Origin: Falciphora oryzae
Lineage: Eukaryota > Ascomycota > Sordariomycetes > Magnaporthales > Magnaporthaceae
NCBI GenBank assembly: GCA_000733355.1
Contig: JNVV01000031.1
Location: forward strand, 4,993 to 68,992
Direction: 5' to 3'
DNA: 64,000 bases
The notes below the pieces were generated by a model that was not told the DNA's origin, ran no database searches, and was given only the letters and a program-made list of their open reading frames with translations. The position numbers and the translations under genes are program-made. This document shows, piece after piece, positions 51,917 to 63,137 of this stretch (within the stretch, counting starts at the first letter, position 1; every line of letters starts with the position of its first letter).

Positions 51917-53814
51917 TCAGAAATTCTTCACCTTGGGCTTCTTGGTGGTCCAAGACTTGGGTATCAGCTCGGCGTCGACCAGTAACCTCCACATACACCA
52001 GAGGTAGCACAGCGCAAATCCGGCGGCCCCGATACCAACGTTGGCCACGATCCACAGGTCTGGCTTGTCGGGGGGAGGCCTGAAGCAGAGCTCGGCCACG
52101 TGCCACGCCGCCATGGCCACGTAGAAGGCGCCGTGGACCAGCGCCGTAGCCCACTGCGCCGGGGATGTCGACAGGCTCTCGTCAAAGTAGGCCCCTAGCG
52201 ATGTCGGTGGCAGCCCAAGGAGGTAGGCCCAGAGGAGGGTGAGCACCGCATACGGCACGCGCAGGTCGACGCGCTGCAGCAACGGGAACATGGTCCATGC
52301 GCCCAGCAGATTGGCGAAACCGACCCAAGCCCGCACCTCCCTCGCAAGGCCCTGCTTGCCCGCAAGCAACATCGTCATGGGCATCAGAGGTAGCAGAACG
52401 CTCTTCTCGTGCACCTGGTAGCTGAACATGAAGAAGCCCCAAGCAGTCGCAGCGAACGCCGTAGGCAGGAGTGTCTTCCGCGGGCGCGAGAACAAGACCA
52501 GATTTGGTGGTGCGATGGACAGGAGCGTCATGCCCAGAGCCGCCTTTTGCAGGAGGTCCGCAGGATACTTTCGCAGCTTGATGGCGACGTTAAGCGCGCA
52601 CCAAAAGTTTGCCACTTTGTCCTCGAACAGGCCGCGCGCGAAGGGGAACACGCGGTGGACCAGCTGCACCATCTGCTCGACAATGGGATAGTGGGCCGCA
52701 TCAGTGTCGATGTAGTTGGTCAGCCGGGCAAAGATGGGCAACGGCGGAGGCGGCCCTTCCAGCTCGGGCCGAGAAGTGATGCCTCGGCGGACATCGTACA
52801 AGGTGCCGGCGATCAGAGGGAGAACAAGGATGGCGAAAGAGGCGGCCGTCACGGCGGCAATGGCGAGAAGCCTAGCAGGGTTCGGGCGGGGGAAAACGCA
52901 GCTACCGAGGAGGTAGGCAAACACGCTGAAAGCGTAGTACAGAGCCATCTGCTTGAAACCCAGGGCGAGGACGAAAAAGACCGAGGCCCAGAGGAGCCTC
53001 CCGGCTAGCATGCTCGACATGCTAGCCAGGACAAAGCCCAGCATGACCGTGTTGTATTGGAAGTGGACGTGGTCGATGAGAATGAGGCCCGGCTGCATCA
53101 GAATGGCGACCAGGGCGACTGAGGCAGTCCAGGTGGCGATGCCGTTAAGTCGGCTGAAGCGGCGGACGAAAACGACGACGGCAGGGATGTAGAGGAGATA
53201 TTCCGACACGATGACCGTGGCCCTCATGAATACCTTGAGCGTGGGGTCGTCGGAGCCGCGCGAGGTGAAGAGGGCGAACCAGGAAGGGTCGATACGTGAG
53301 CCGATGACGCCCAGAAGCCAGCTGTGGTACGCTGTCAGGGGCGGGTAGTCGAGCCCCCACCACTGGAGGTCGTGGAAGTACCACTGCGATATCGGCAGCT
53401 GCGTCGTGATCTCCATCCAGTGCCGCTGCGCCTCGTAGTCGCCAAACATGGGGGGCTTCTGGAAGCCTGGATGTCGGAGAGAGGAAGGGGTCAGCAGGGT
53501 GCACGCACGGCATGGATCGCGGTGCCAACGGGGCCGCGGCGATTCTTACCTGAGTAGCCCCAGAGCCCTGCAGCCCATCTGAAGAGGCCTACCACCATCA
53601 AGGTGAGGACCAGGACCTCCCATTGTGTTGCGGAGCCGCGGGCGGGCCAGAGGAAGGCGGCTAGCGGGAAGGTCGGGACGCGGACCAGAGCCTCGGCCTT
53701 GGGGGACTTGGGGGACATGGGGCTTGGCGGCTTGACGGCGGCGGCGCTGGCGACGGCCTTCTTGGGCTTGCGCGCCCTGGGCGTTTGCGGGGAGGGTTCG
53801 GAAGACCCGGCCAT
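51917..53814 (-). CDS. ALG6: ALG6, dolichyl-P-Glc:Man9GlcNAc2-PP-dolichol alpha-1,3-glucosyltransferase
   Basis: Two exons on the minus strand, 53550-53814 and 51917-53466 (604 residues). The N-terminal 60 residues are a Pro/Lys/Ala-rich cytosolic tail, then a first helix (EVLVLTLMVVGLFRWAAGL). The ALG6/ALG8 family signature is FQKPPMFGDYEAQRHWMEITTQLPISQWYFHDLQWWGLDYPPLTAYHSWLLG, with the acidic residues of the GT57 active loop. It continues LILIDHVHFQYNTVMLGFVL, a typical GT57 motif, and many further membrane helices. DYEAQRHWMEIT is ALG6-like, so ALG8 is unlikely. It adds the first glucose to the lipid-linked oligosaccharide in the ER lumen. The C-terminus KKPKVKNF could be an ER-retention-type basic tail. 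Confidence 0.94.
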
Positions 53815-54351
53815 GGCGTCAATGGCTACGGGAGGCGTTGTGGGAGATGGGGTCGAGTTCGCATCGAAAGGGGCGCGCGTTGAGCGAGCACCAGACCCTC
53901 AATGATCGAGATTTGATGGGAAGCTTGACAGAAGCTGCACGCTCATGCTCCAGGGAATTTTCTCCACGTCGACGTTCCATTGATTGTCCTCCGGTCGCGG
54001 ATGCCCTGACGCTAGCGCTGTGGGGTAGCTGGGGGGAAATGATTGGACAAGGACCGGGTCTCGAAGCCAGGGGGTGCTTGTGATGTCACATCCAGCGCCG
54101 GAGGTCAATTCCAGAGGGGCAGCTTCGCCTGACCCAAGCTTGGCTTCGCGACGAGGATGACATCCGTACCAATTCAACGTCTCGAAGTCTTTGCCTGGTC
54201 CGGCCGTCACACTGATCGCAGAAGCCGCCTATGCTCGATACGTACGGACTGCGTTGCTGGAATCCAAGGCAGACAAGATCTCCCTCAGGGCTGAGACGAC
54301 CCTCGCGCCCATGTAGCTGCCCCACCCTCCTCGCACCCGCCCGTCTCAGCC
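53815..54351. promoter_or_regulatory. Shared upstream region of ALG6 (minus) and palC (plus)
   Basis: A 537 bp divergent region. One GCCARG match (GCCAGG, about 54068-54073), the consensus recognised by PacC, occurs, but a single hexamer is expected by chance. No TATA box is convincing. Confidence 0.45.
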
Positions 54352-56000
54352 ATGCCGTACCCCTTCGTGCTCCCGACCTGCTCGGCCTTCTCCTTCTCGT
54401 CCAGCTTCGGCTGCGAGACGCACCCGTCGCTGCCCCTCAACGCTAGCACCTACCGCGGCGTCGTGCGCGACACCCTCAAGAAGCACAAGCGCCTGCCGCC
54501 CTCGGCCCAGGCCGCGAGCCTGTCGCTGGTCGTCACCGGCATCAACGACTACCTGCGCTACCTGCTCGCCGTCGACGCCGGCCTCGGCCACCGCTCCCCG
54601 CACGCCGGCGCCGACGGCGAGCAGGTCGACGTGGTCCTCAAGTCGGCCCCGTCCATCGAGTGGCGGCCCTCGCTGTCCGAGTCGCCCGTGCCGGGCCGCG
54701 AGCCGCCCCGCGTGCGCGTCCGCTCGCTCGAGCACGAGCTCTACTTCGTCCTCAGCACCCTCGCCAACGCCCTGTCGCTCCAGGCCCGCTCCGCCCTGCA
54801 GCCCCTGTACGTCGTGTCCGTCGCCCCGCCGGGACCGGAGCAGCGCCTGGCGGCCGTGGCGGGCGCGACGCGCCTGCTGCTGGACGCCGCGTCTGTCTAC
54901 GACTACCTGAGCCAGCGGTCCACGTCGTCGTCGGGCCCGGCACCTTGCGCCGACATCAGCCCCGCCACCGTCGCCGCCCAGAAGAGCCTGGCGCTCGCCG
55001 AGGCCACCCTGCTCGCCGTGCTCAAAGATGATCCCTATCCGGCCCTGATTGCCCAGAGCCGCAATTCCCAGGACAAGGAGTGGATGTACCGCGCGCCCGA
55101 GATACCAAAGGTGCGCGCCCACCTGTTTGCCCGCCTCTGTCTTGCCGCCTCCGAGCACGCCGCCCAGGCCGTGGCCCTCTGTCAGTCAGCGATGGGCGGG
55201 GGAGGGGGCGGCGGTGGTGGTGGGGACGTCAACACCGGCGGGAGGATGGGTGATCTGGTGCGAGGCATAAGCGGTAGCAGTAGCGGCGGTGGCGGGGGCA
55301 ATAGTGGTGCAAGTAGCAGAGGTCTAAGTGGCGACTTTATCAAATACATCGAAAACCTCAGACGAACGGCGCGCGCCAGGGCCTGCCGCTTCTTCGGCAT
55401 CGACGCCGAGCTGGGCGGCCAGACCGGTAACGCGATCGGCTGGCTGCACGCGGGCCTGCAGGAGCTCGGGGTCGAGTCGTCGGGCGACAGCAAGAAGAGC
55501 GGCTTCCGGTTGGGAAAGCTCACCAAGGAGTGGACTGAGAAGCGCGAGGACCGCAAGGTCGAAAAGGGCACCAGCTGGGGCGCCGACGCCGGCCGGCTTG
55601 ACGAAATGCGCGTTATAGAAATGCTGGATACCAAGTGGTCCAAGCAAAACGATACCGTGGGTTTTCTATTCCCCCCGCGCCGAGTCCTTGGGCCTTTTGG
55701 TGTCCTGATGCTGACTATGCTTTCCTTCCGCAGATGAACACACAGCTTGTACCGGCTGCTGCCACACTCCTGGCTCAAATGCCTTCCGGGCGCGATATTT
55801 ACACAATAAAACCGTACGAACCACCATCTCTCGACCCTGTGGCGCTGGAGTCAATGCGGGCGCCACCCGAAGGCTCTGACGACTTCGGCAACGGCTCCGA
55901 TTCAGAGGATGAGGGTAAAGATGACCGGCCGGGAGTGGGCGCATATCCTGGGCCCAGGGATGCGTACGGGAGGTCTGCCAGCACCAGCTCCTACTATTGA
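54352..56000 (+). CDS. palC: palC, BRO1-domain protein of ambient pH signalling
   Basis: Two exons, 54352-55656 and 55734-56000, encode 523 residues. The conserved start [30 protein letters not shown], then [22 protein letters not shown], and a BRO1-type helical domain to about residue 440 ([69 protein letters not shown]) identify PalC. A Gly-rich insertion (GGGGGGGGGG then [11 protein letters not shown], about 282-315) interrupts the domain. [25 protein letters not shown] and [13 protein letters not shown] follow. PalC links the PalH/PalF sensor to ESCRT-III (Vps32) so that PacC is processed at alkaline pH. The tail after residue about 460 is acidic and ends SSYY. Confidence 0.93.
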
Positions 56001-56286
56001 CGTAAACGATAGCTATTCTGCATTCCTTGAATGAAGAAACTGGCTCAAAATGCCCCGTAAGATTTGTCACTTCAAAGTAACACAAAGGTGAATCTGTTGC
56101 AGAGGAAATTGTGACATTGCCCTTTTGAGGACTGGCCTTCCTAAACTATCCTGAAGATCGCTGTTGATGAAACCACAATGATAAAAAAAACAAAAAGGGG
56201 GCGGGGCAGCTATAGGTTTGAGAGGGGAAAAATTCTCATGAAGCTTAGAATATATGATAATGATGACTGAGCCTTCCACCTATGAC
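56001..56286. other. Convergent 3' flanks of palC and the Zn2Cys6 gene
   Basis: A short 286 bp AT-richer stretch between convergent stop codons. It holds both 3' untranslated regions and nothing else that I can see. Confidence 0.6.
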
Positions 56287-57891
56287 CTATGCGATGACGA
56301 GGCGCTCAATTGAGAGCCTGGCCAACTCGAGCACATTCTGGCAGGCATGCTTCTGCCCTGGAGGCAAGGGCGTATGGTTGATACAGTTCGTATCAATGAT
56401 CTCGCCGGCAGCGACCAGCTCGTCAATTTTTGCGTGCCTTGCCCGGGACCTCTCCAGCAAGAAGTCCACAATGTCCTTGAGGCCGATCTGGCGCACAATG
56501 TCGGCGGGGCCAACGCCTTGAATCATGGGCCCGCTGCAGAACTCGCCGCTGAGCCCGTAGACGTCGAGCCTCAACAGCGCCCGCACCAAGGCTCTCCAGG
56601 TGTCCGGGTCCAGCGACTTGGCGGTCACGATGTTGCCGAGCTTGCTGCACCGGTTGGCAACGCGGCCCCACAGTCCGCCATAAATCTCAATGTCGAATAC
56701 CAGCTCGGGGACGGAGCGGGTGAGCGGATCGTGGAGGCGCGCTGCGGCGGCGTCGACCCTGCAGGCCTCGGCCTCGGCGTCGATCATGGGTAGGATGGTG
56801 TTATAGGCGTTGGCAATGGAGGGCAACAACGCTCCCAGCAGCATCAGGTTCTGGTATGATTGGATGCTCGGCTTGCACGAGGGGTCTGTGAAATCGGGTG
56901 GCGAGCATGATGGGCACTCGGTCACTTCCCAGGCGGTCTTTGCGGCCCCCCGCGCGCACGCCATGGCGGGGCCGACCTTGTCCGGCAGGTTTTGCAGTGA
57001 GTCGAGAGCCAGGTACATCTTGGCGAGGCAGGAACAAGGGATGCTGGAAGGAACGCGGACGGTGGGGAAAAAGCTGGTTTTGGGGATTTCGCCAGGGGCT
57101 CGATGGTGGTAGCTGCTCTGCCGTGGTTGTGAGGACCAAGAATCAGGACTGTCTCCAGCGGTAGCAGTGGCTGCAGGGGTCGGAGACCCGTCCGAGGCGA
57201 GTGATGGCGGTGATGGCGCTGGGCCTAGTTCTGGTCCAAGATCGTCTAGACCCGAAAAGGGGATCCCATTGGTGAGGTGAGGGTTGAGGAGCCGGCGCTG
57301 GGGCGGCGGGTGCGGCTTGGCTTGGGGTAGCTGTTGCGTCCACACATCGGGCTCGTTGGCGTCGAGGTCACCGACGCCCTCCCCTTCAGAGCCTAATCCG
57401 ATGAGTCCTCCCCATGGGCCCGAATACCGATCTCCTGGTCCCACAGTGCCGGGCTCGACTTGGCTGCCGACACCGTTGCCAGATTGCATCAAAGTCGCGG
57501 ACAAGGCTGGGTCAAGCATGTCGAATAGGTTGGGGCCGCTGTCGACGAGCCCCGGGTCCAAGTCAAAGGCAGTGAAGTCCGGCATCATAGAAATGGAATC
57601 AATGTCGTCGCCGACCGTCGGCAGGTCCTGCTGTGGTGGTGGTTGTGACTGGGTGGCCCTGCTATCACCCGAGACCGCGGCGCGCGGCCGCTTCCTCGGT
57701 CGGCCCATTTGCTTCTGGGGAGAGTAGTGGCAAACAATGCCCTCCCGCCTGCAGCGAGCACATCCGGTCGGCTCCTTGCTGCATGCCAGTTTCCGCGCCC
57801 TACACTCGTCGCATGCCCGTCGCTGCTTTGGTTGTTGCGACACCCCACTTTCAGGGGCGGTTAACGCCGCCGGAGCGTCTGACGAAGCCAT
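56287..57891 (-). CDS. Zn2Cys6 transcription factor
   Basis: Single exon, 534 residues from the ATG at 57891 (MASSDAPAALTAPES). An extension to 57921 begins with TTG and is rejected. The zinc cluster is near the N-terminus, RACDECRARKLACSKEPTGCARCRREGIVCHY (about 24-55), with all six cysteines in the CX2CX6CX6CX2CX6C spacing, followed by a basic GRPRKRPRAA. The middle is disordered. The C-terminal half is helical with NLMLLGALLPSIANAYNTILPMID and DPDTWRALVRALLRLDVYGL, and ends with the ELARLSIERLVIA helix. It lacks the usual fungal_trans motif that I would recognise. The family acts by binding CGG half-sites. The target is unknown. No adjacent enzyme cluster suggests a pathway-specific role. 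Confidence 0.9.
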   Translation of the reverse strand: MASSDAPAALTAPESGVSQQPKQRRACDECRARKLACSKEPTGCARCRREGIVCHYSPQKQMGRPRKRPRAAVSGDSRATQSQPPPQQDLPTVGDDIDSISMMPDFTAFDLDPGLVDSGPNLFDMLDPALSATLMQSGNGVGSQVEPGTVGPGDRYSGPWGGLIGLGSEGEGVGDLDANEPDVWTQQLPQAKPHPPPQRRLLNPHLTNGIPFSGLDDLGPELGPAPSPPSLASDGSPTPAATATAGDSPDSWSSQPRQSSYHHRAPGEIPKTSFFPTVRVPSSIPCSCLAKMYLALDSLQNLPDKVGPAMACARGAAKTAWEVTECPSCSPPDFTDPSCKPSIQSYQNLMLLGALLPSIANAYNTILPMIDAEAEACRVDAAAARLHDPLTRSVPELVFDIEIYGGLWGRVANRCSKLGNIVTAKSLDPDTWRALVRALLRLDVYGLSGEFCSGPMIQGVGPADIVRQIGLKDIVDFLLERSRARHAKIDELVAAGEIIDTNCINHTPLPPGQKHACQNVLELARLSIERLVIA

Positions 57892-58598
57892 CGGAAATGA
57901 ATGCAGGCTTGAATGGAACAAGTCGCTAGGTAAGTATTAGGCGCGACGTCCTGAGGAATTAAAATGGTGGGTTTTCGGTTCGTGAGTGGCAACTACCGAA
58001 ACCTCGTGAAAGCTTCAGTTACGTCAGTTTAGGCCACAAAGCATTGCGCCCAGGTGGTGGCCGTCAATGTGAAATCATAGTAGGAAAGGCGACGGGTGCG
58101 TAAGACAGCACGTGTTTCTCCTGCTCATGATGAATCTTTGGGCTTACCCCTTTTTGGAATCACTGGGCTGGCATGCGCCTCCAGTCATACTCGTCGGTGC
58201 TGACATAACAACATGCTCACGAAGCCCAAGGTGGCTTGACATCACGTCCGGCGTGAGTTTTCTAAGGATGTGAATGATGATGTTGTCGTCCACAAGGTCA
58301 CGTTTTTGGTCTGCAAGCGCTTGGTGAGTTGTATGGGTGCTGTAGGGGTCATGAATAACTCTGTGGAAGAATCGATGCGCGAGCTGGTGTCTGACCCTAA
58401 CCCGCGGGTAACTGTGGGGGGTGAGAAGGCGGTGAACAGCTTCGCGCTTGGATCCGCGACTCCCCCGCTGCGCCGGAAGGGAATCGGCAGAAAAAAAAAG
58501 ATCAGAAAAAAAGTTGCTGGTGTCGCATCCAGAAAACCCGGTGCTAATTGCTGTGCAGTTTCGAGGGCCACCAACATTCTCTCGTCCATATCTCAACA
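57892..58598. promoter_or_regulatory. Shared upstream region of the Zn2Cys6 factor (minus) and ERB1 (plus)
   Basis: A 707 bp divergent region. A-rich runs (AAAAAAAAAGATC, about 58491-58515) lie about 90-100 bp before the ERB1 ATG. No further gene is supported. Confidence 0.5.
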
Positions 58599-60982
58599 AT
58601 GGGTCCGCAATTAACAAGTCGAAAGAGGAAACTTCCCTCGAAGCCCGTCGAGGAGTCAGATGACGAGATTATTGACGGTCTTCTCGATGGCGCCCTCTCC
58701 CAAAGCGAGGACGACGATGAAGCAAACGAATCCGAGCCCGGGGAGGAGGACGACGAGGAGGATGAGGATGATGCGACTTCGGACCTAGAAGAGGAGGATT
58801 CTTTCAAGCGAGCCTTAAACGGCGCGAATGGGGCTGACGGTGCGGAAGCTCAGGAAGATGGCGCAAAGAATGGGGCTGGGAGCGACGAGGACGACGATCG
58901 GCCAAACTACAGGATCGTCGAGGATGCCAATGGCGGAGTGCGCTACGTCTACGATGAGATTGATCCGGTATACGACTCGGACGACACGGATGCGCAGGGC
59001 GGGGAGAACACCATTGGCGACATCCCGCTCTCCTTCTACGACGCATACCCGCATATCGGCTACACCATCGACGGCAAGAAGCTCATGCGCCCGGCTGAGC
59101 GGAAACAGGCGCTGGACTCACTACTTGAGAGCATCGAGATACCCAAGGGCTGGACTGGCCTGACAGATCCCACCACCGGCCAACCCCTGAACCTGAGCCA
59201 GGATGAGCTGGAGCTGCTCAAGCGCGTGCAGATGAACGAGATCCCAGAGGAGGGCTACGACCCGTATCCCGTGAGTGCAACCCCCTGATCTATCTTTGTT
59301 TTGGCGTTTGTTGCTTCATTCTCACAGCCAGGTCTCTCTTTCAGGATACGGTCGAGTATTTCACAGGAATCGAGGAGAAGATGCCCCTGAGCGCCGCCCC
59401 TGAACCCAAGCGCAGGTTCCTCCCGTCTAAGCACGAGGCCAAGCGCGTCATGAAGCTGGTCCGCGCCATCAGGGAAGGCCGCATCGCTCCGTACAGGCCG
59501 CCCGAGGAGCGCGAGAAGGAGGAGGCCGAGAAAGAGGAGAAGTACTACGACGTCTGGCAAGAGGAGCAGCCTCGTGCCGAGCACGTGATGCACATACCTG
59601 CGCCAAAACTGCCCCCGCCCGGCTACGATATGAGCTACAACCCGCCGCCCGAGTACGTCCCTACCAAGGCGGAGAGGGAGGCGTGGGAGAAGCTGGAACC
59701 GGAAGAGAGGGAGAAGGAATACCTACCACACAAGTACGACTCGCTCAGGAAGGTCCCGGGCTACGAGAGCCTGGTCAAGGAACGTTTCGAGCGCTGCCTG
59801 GATCTCTACCTCGCCCCCAGGGTGCGGAAGAACAGGCTAAACATCGACCCCAACTCGCTGCTGCCGAAGCTGCCGCGACCCGAGGACCTGAGGCCGTTCC
59901 CAACCGTATGCCAAATGATATTCAGGGGCCACGAGGGCCGTGTCAGGTCGGCGGCCGTGGACCCGACTGGTCTGTGGCTCGCGACAGGCGGCGACGACGG
60001 CACCATCCGCATCTGGATGATCAACCCGTCACGCCTCGTGTGGAGCGTCAAGGTTAGTAGCGACGAGCCCGTGAGCGCCGTGCGCTGGCGGCCCAACCGC
60101 GACACCATGGTCCTGGCGGCGGCCGCGGGCGAGGACGTCTTCCTCATGGTGCCGCCGGACATCGACCCGGAGGTCGAGCAGGCGAGCCGGGCCGTCTTGG
60201 ACGCCGGCTTCGGCTACGCGGCCGCCAACGGCGGTGGCAACAACCAGATGACGGCCGACGGCAAGCAGCCAGCGGCCAAGTGGGCGCGCCCAGGCGCCAG
60301 GCTTGAGGACGAGGGCGTGCTGCTAAAGGTGACGGTGCGGTCGCCCGTCAAGGTCATCAGCTGGCACAGGCGCGGCGACCACTTCTGCACCGTGTCGCCG
60401 ACGGGCCAGCGCAGCTCTGTGGCGGTGCACACCCTCTCGCGACACCTGACGCAGATCCCGTTCCGGCGCCTGGCAGGCCTCGCGCAGGTGGCGCACTTCC
60501 ACCCGACACGGCCGCTCTTCTTCGTGGCGACGCAGCGGGCCATCCGCTGCTACGACCTGCAGCGCCTCGAGCTGGTCAAGGTGGTGCAGCCGGGCGCCCG
60601 ATGGATATCGTCGTTCGACGTGCATCCCGGCGGCGATAACATGGTGGTCGGGTCGTACGACAGGCGCCTGCTATGGCACGACCTGGACCTGTCGACGCGC
60701 CCCTACAAGACCATGCGGTTCCACCCCCAAGCCATCAGGGCTGTCAGGTACCACCGCGGCGGCCTGCCGCTCTTCGCCGACGCCAGCGACGACGGTACGC
60801 TGCAGATCTTCCACGGCAAGGTGGTCAGCGACCTCATGGAAAACGCAACCATCGTGCCGCTGAAGACTTTGCGCGGCCACAGGGTCGTCGACTCGCTTGG
60901 TGTGATGGACGTCGATTGGCACCCCACAGAGCCCTGGTGTATATCGGCTGGCGCCGATGGGACTGCGAGATTATGGATGTAA
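58599..60982 (+). CDS. ERB1: Ribosome biogenesis protein ERB1/BOP1
   Basis: Two exons, 58599-59270 and 59345-60982, give 769 residues, the usual size. The acidic N-terminus ([23 protein letters not shown]) is followed by the BOP1NT domain: [98 protein letters not shown], and [25 protein letters not shown] seven-blade WD40 propeller begins at [19 protein letters not shown] (about 410) and ends [15 protein letters not shown]1 forms the PeBoW complex with NOP7 and YTM1, required for 27S pre-rRNA processing and 60S assembly in the nucleolus. The ATG at 58599 is in CAACAATGG context. An upstream TTG-initiated extension is rejected. Confidence 0.97.
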
Positions 60983-61677
60983 ATTACCTCACCGTACTTG
61001 GTCGTCATTTCGCCTCCTTCCTTCTCTCCGCCCCTGTTATCTGTGCCACACACATCTACCGCGCGTCATCCTTTCCCCGGTCTCATGGAGTGGCTGTGCA
61101 AAACTCGGTCCAGTTAGCTTCAGCTTCGGGACTTCGTCGGTCAATCACAACAAAACGCCGGCAACTTTAAATTGAGGGCGGTCAAAGCAAAAATGCCAAA
61201 TACCAATAGTTTCTGTTTCCAGTTCGTTGCCTCATCGATACCCTCTCTCACCGGTTTGGAAGGGCGTGACGACATCCAAAGCCTCGCTTGGTGCGCGTCG
61301 CGCGGCGTTCTCACCGACTCTCTAGCTAGGGAGGACAAAAGCCCTAGTCCGACCACACAAATGCACCTAGACAAGCACTCACCGCCAGTACTATTCAAGT
61401 AGTAGGGAGGATGTGGTCAACTGACAGTCTCTCACCAAACAACCTGCATCTCACACTGACCTACCATGGACTGCCACCCCTTTTTTTTTCTGGGTAGCTG
61501 CCCGACGACTCGTAGGGCATGAGCATACCCCTCCCTACCCAATTGCCCCCTCCTCTTCCGTTCTCTCCTCTACGCTCGTTCTCCCTTCTATTTCCTCTTT
61601 CACTATCATAACTTGATGTCTATTTTGATTATGGTCTTATAGTGACGTCTCGAGGACGTTAAGCCATCCAGTCCTTT
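60983..61677. other. Convergent 3' flanks of ERB1 and the SGNH hydrolase gene
   Basis: About 695 bp, CT-rich on the plus strand near 61480-61610. It contains both 3' untranslated regions. No gene is supported. Confidence 0.6.
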
Positions 61678-63137
61678 CTACACCATCTTCCAGACCCCAT
61701 CACGGAACCGACTGAACAGCTCTAGGTCGATACTCTCGCCCATGACCTTATAGCCAGCCGGACTGAGGTGGAGATAGTCCCCGACGTCATACTCTGGAGC
61801 CAGTCGGGTGTTGTTGGCCGGGTCCCTCACCAGCTTATCAAAATCGATGACAGCGTCGAACCGCCCGGACGTCCGGATCCACTCGTTGACAGCCAGCCTA
61901 GTCTTCTCCCGGCCTGGCTCACCGTAAGCCTGACCAGGGCCGCTCATGGGTGTGATGGTGGCTCCAAAGGCGGCGATTCCGTGAGCGTGGAGGCGCGTGA
62001 CCATCTGGTCGTAGGCAGACACGATCCGATTCCGCGTCTCGAGCTGCTCCGCCTCTCCCAGCCCCGTGGTCCCGATGTCGTTGACGCCCTCGAACACAAG
62101 AGCATACCGGACCGATGAACCCGCCAGAACATCACGATCCAGGCGTCCCAACGCGTTGGGCCCTAAGCCGTCACGGAGGATCCTGTTGCCGCCCGCTGCT
62201 TGGTTGATAACGGATACCCCCGCCCCAGCCGCAACGAGACGATCAGCAAGCACGTCGGGCCAGCGGTTGTTACCGTTAGTCGTCGAGCCACGGCCGTCAG
62301 TGATACTATCCCCGACGATGACGAGTGCCGAAGACGACGAAGACGACGAAGACGACGACGACGACGCGGACGAAGACCCGGTGAAACCCTCGACGCGTGA
62401 GAGGAGATACCAGTGGTCCGTCTTATCAACACCCGGGCCCGAGAAATTCGCAGCGCCGACGGCGTTACCCGGCGCAAGCCAGGACGTGGTCCTGGAGCCT
62501 GGGTGCGACGTGATGCTGTTGGTGGTCTGGCCCGTCGCGAGGTAGATATCGACAGTCAGGACCGAGAGGGCAGCCAGGGGCAAGTCCTTGATGGGGTCGC
62601 TGACGACGCGGGCACCGACGGGGACCGTGAAGGAGGACAGACCGCCCGAGAACGTGACTTTGTGTACGCCCGCGGCCGGGTCGATGGCGCCCACTCCCGC
62701 GGCGTTGCCGGCGGGCAGGGACACGGCCACAGCGGTGATGGGCAGGTCGGAGCCGCCAAAGGCGTTGCTGATCTGCAGGCGGAAGACGGGGGCCGCGAGC
62801 GTCACCCTGATGGTCTGCCGGATGGTGGCGTTTTGGAACACGACGCCCGTTTGGTTCTTGGGAGCAGACCGTCAAGCGCTTGTCAGTCTGCGAACTAGCC
62901 ATGGAGGGTATGGACGAAATGGGTGTCCCGTCGCTCCCTTTTTTGCTCCCCCTCGTCTCAACTCACATAAGGGGCCGGAGGCAGGTTCGCCGGCTCGGTG
63001 AGCTGGGGCATGGACCCCCATATATCTACCCATCTGCCATTGGAGTTGCACCTGGCTGTCGAGGCAAAAGACAGGAAGGCGAGAGCGAGGGCGAGCGTCA
63101 AGGTCGAGTGCCGCCATGACCGCAGTGGTGTCGCCAT
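61678..63137 (-). CDS. Secreted SGNH/GDSL-family hydrolase
   Basis: Two exons on the minus strand, 62967-63137 and 61678-62856 (449 residues). The first exon carries a signal peptide (STLTLALALAFLSFASTARC) and the start of a WVDIWGSMPQL block. An N-terminal beta domain follows (ATIRQTIRVTLAAPVFRLQISNAFGG, KVTFSGGLSSFTVPVGARVVSDPI, VDIYLATGQTT). The catalytic domain has block I VIVGDSITDGRG with the nucleophile at about Ser241, block II GGNRI, block III FEGVNDIG, and block V DYLHLSPAGYKVMGES with the Asp-His pair. A run of twelve serines, encoded by TCG/TCT repeats, sits just before block I. Related secreted enzymes are esterases acting on polysaccharide or lipid acyl groups. The substrate is unknown. 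Confidence 0.92.

Noticed and set aside
54068..54073. A PacC site (GCCAGG) as evidence of pH control of palC
   Set aside because: A lone hexamer is expected by chance in 537 bp of this base composition, and no paired sites are present.
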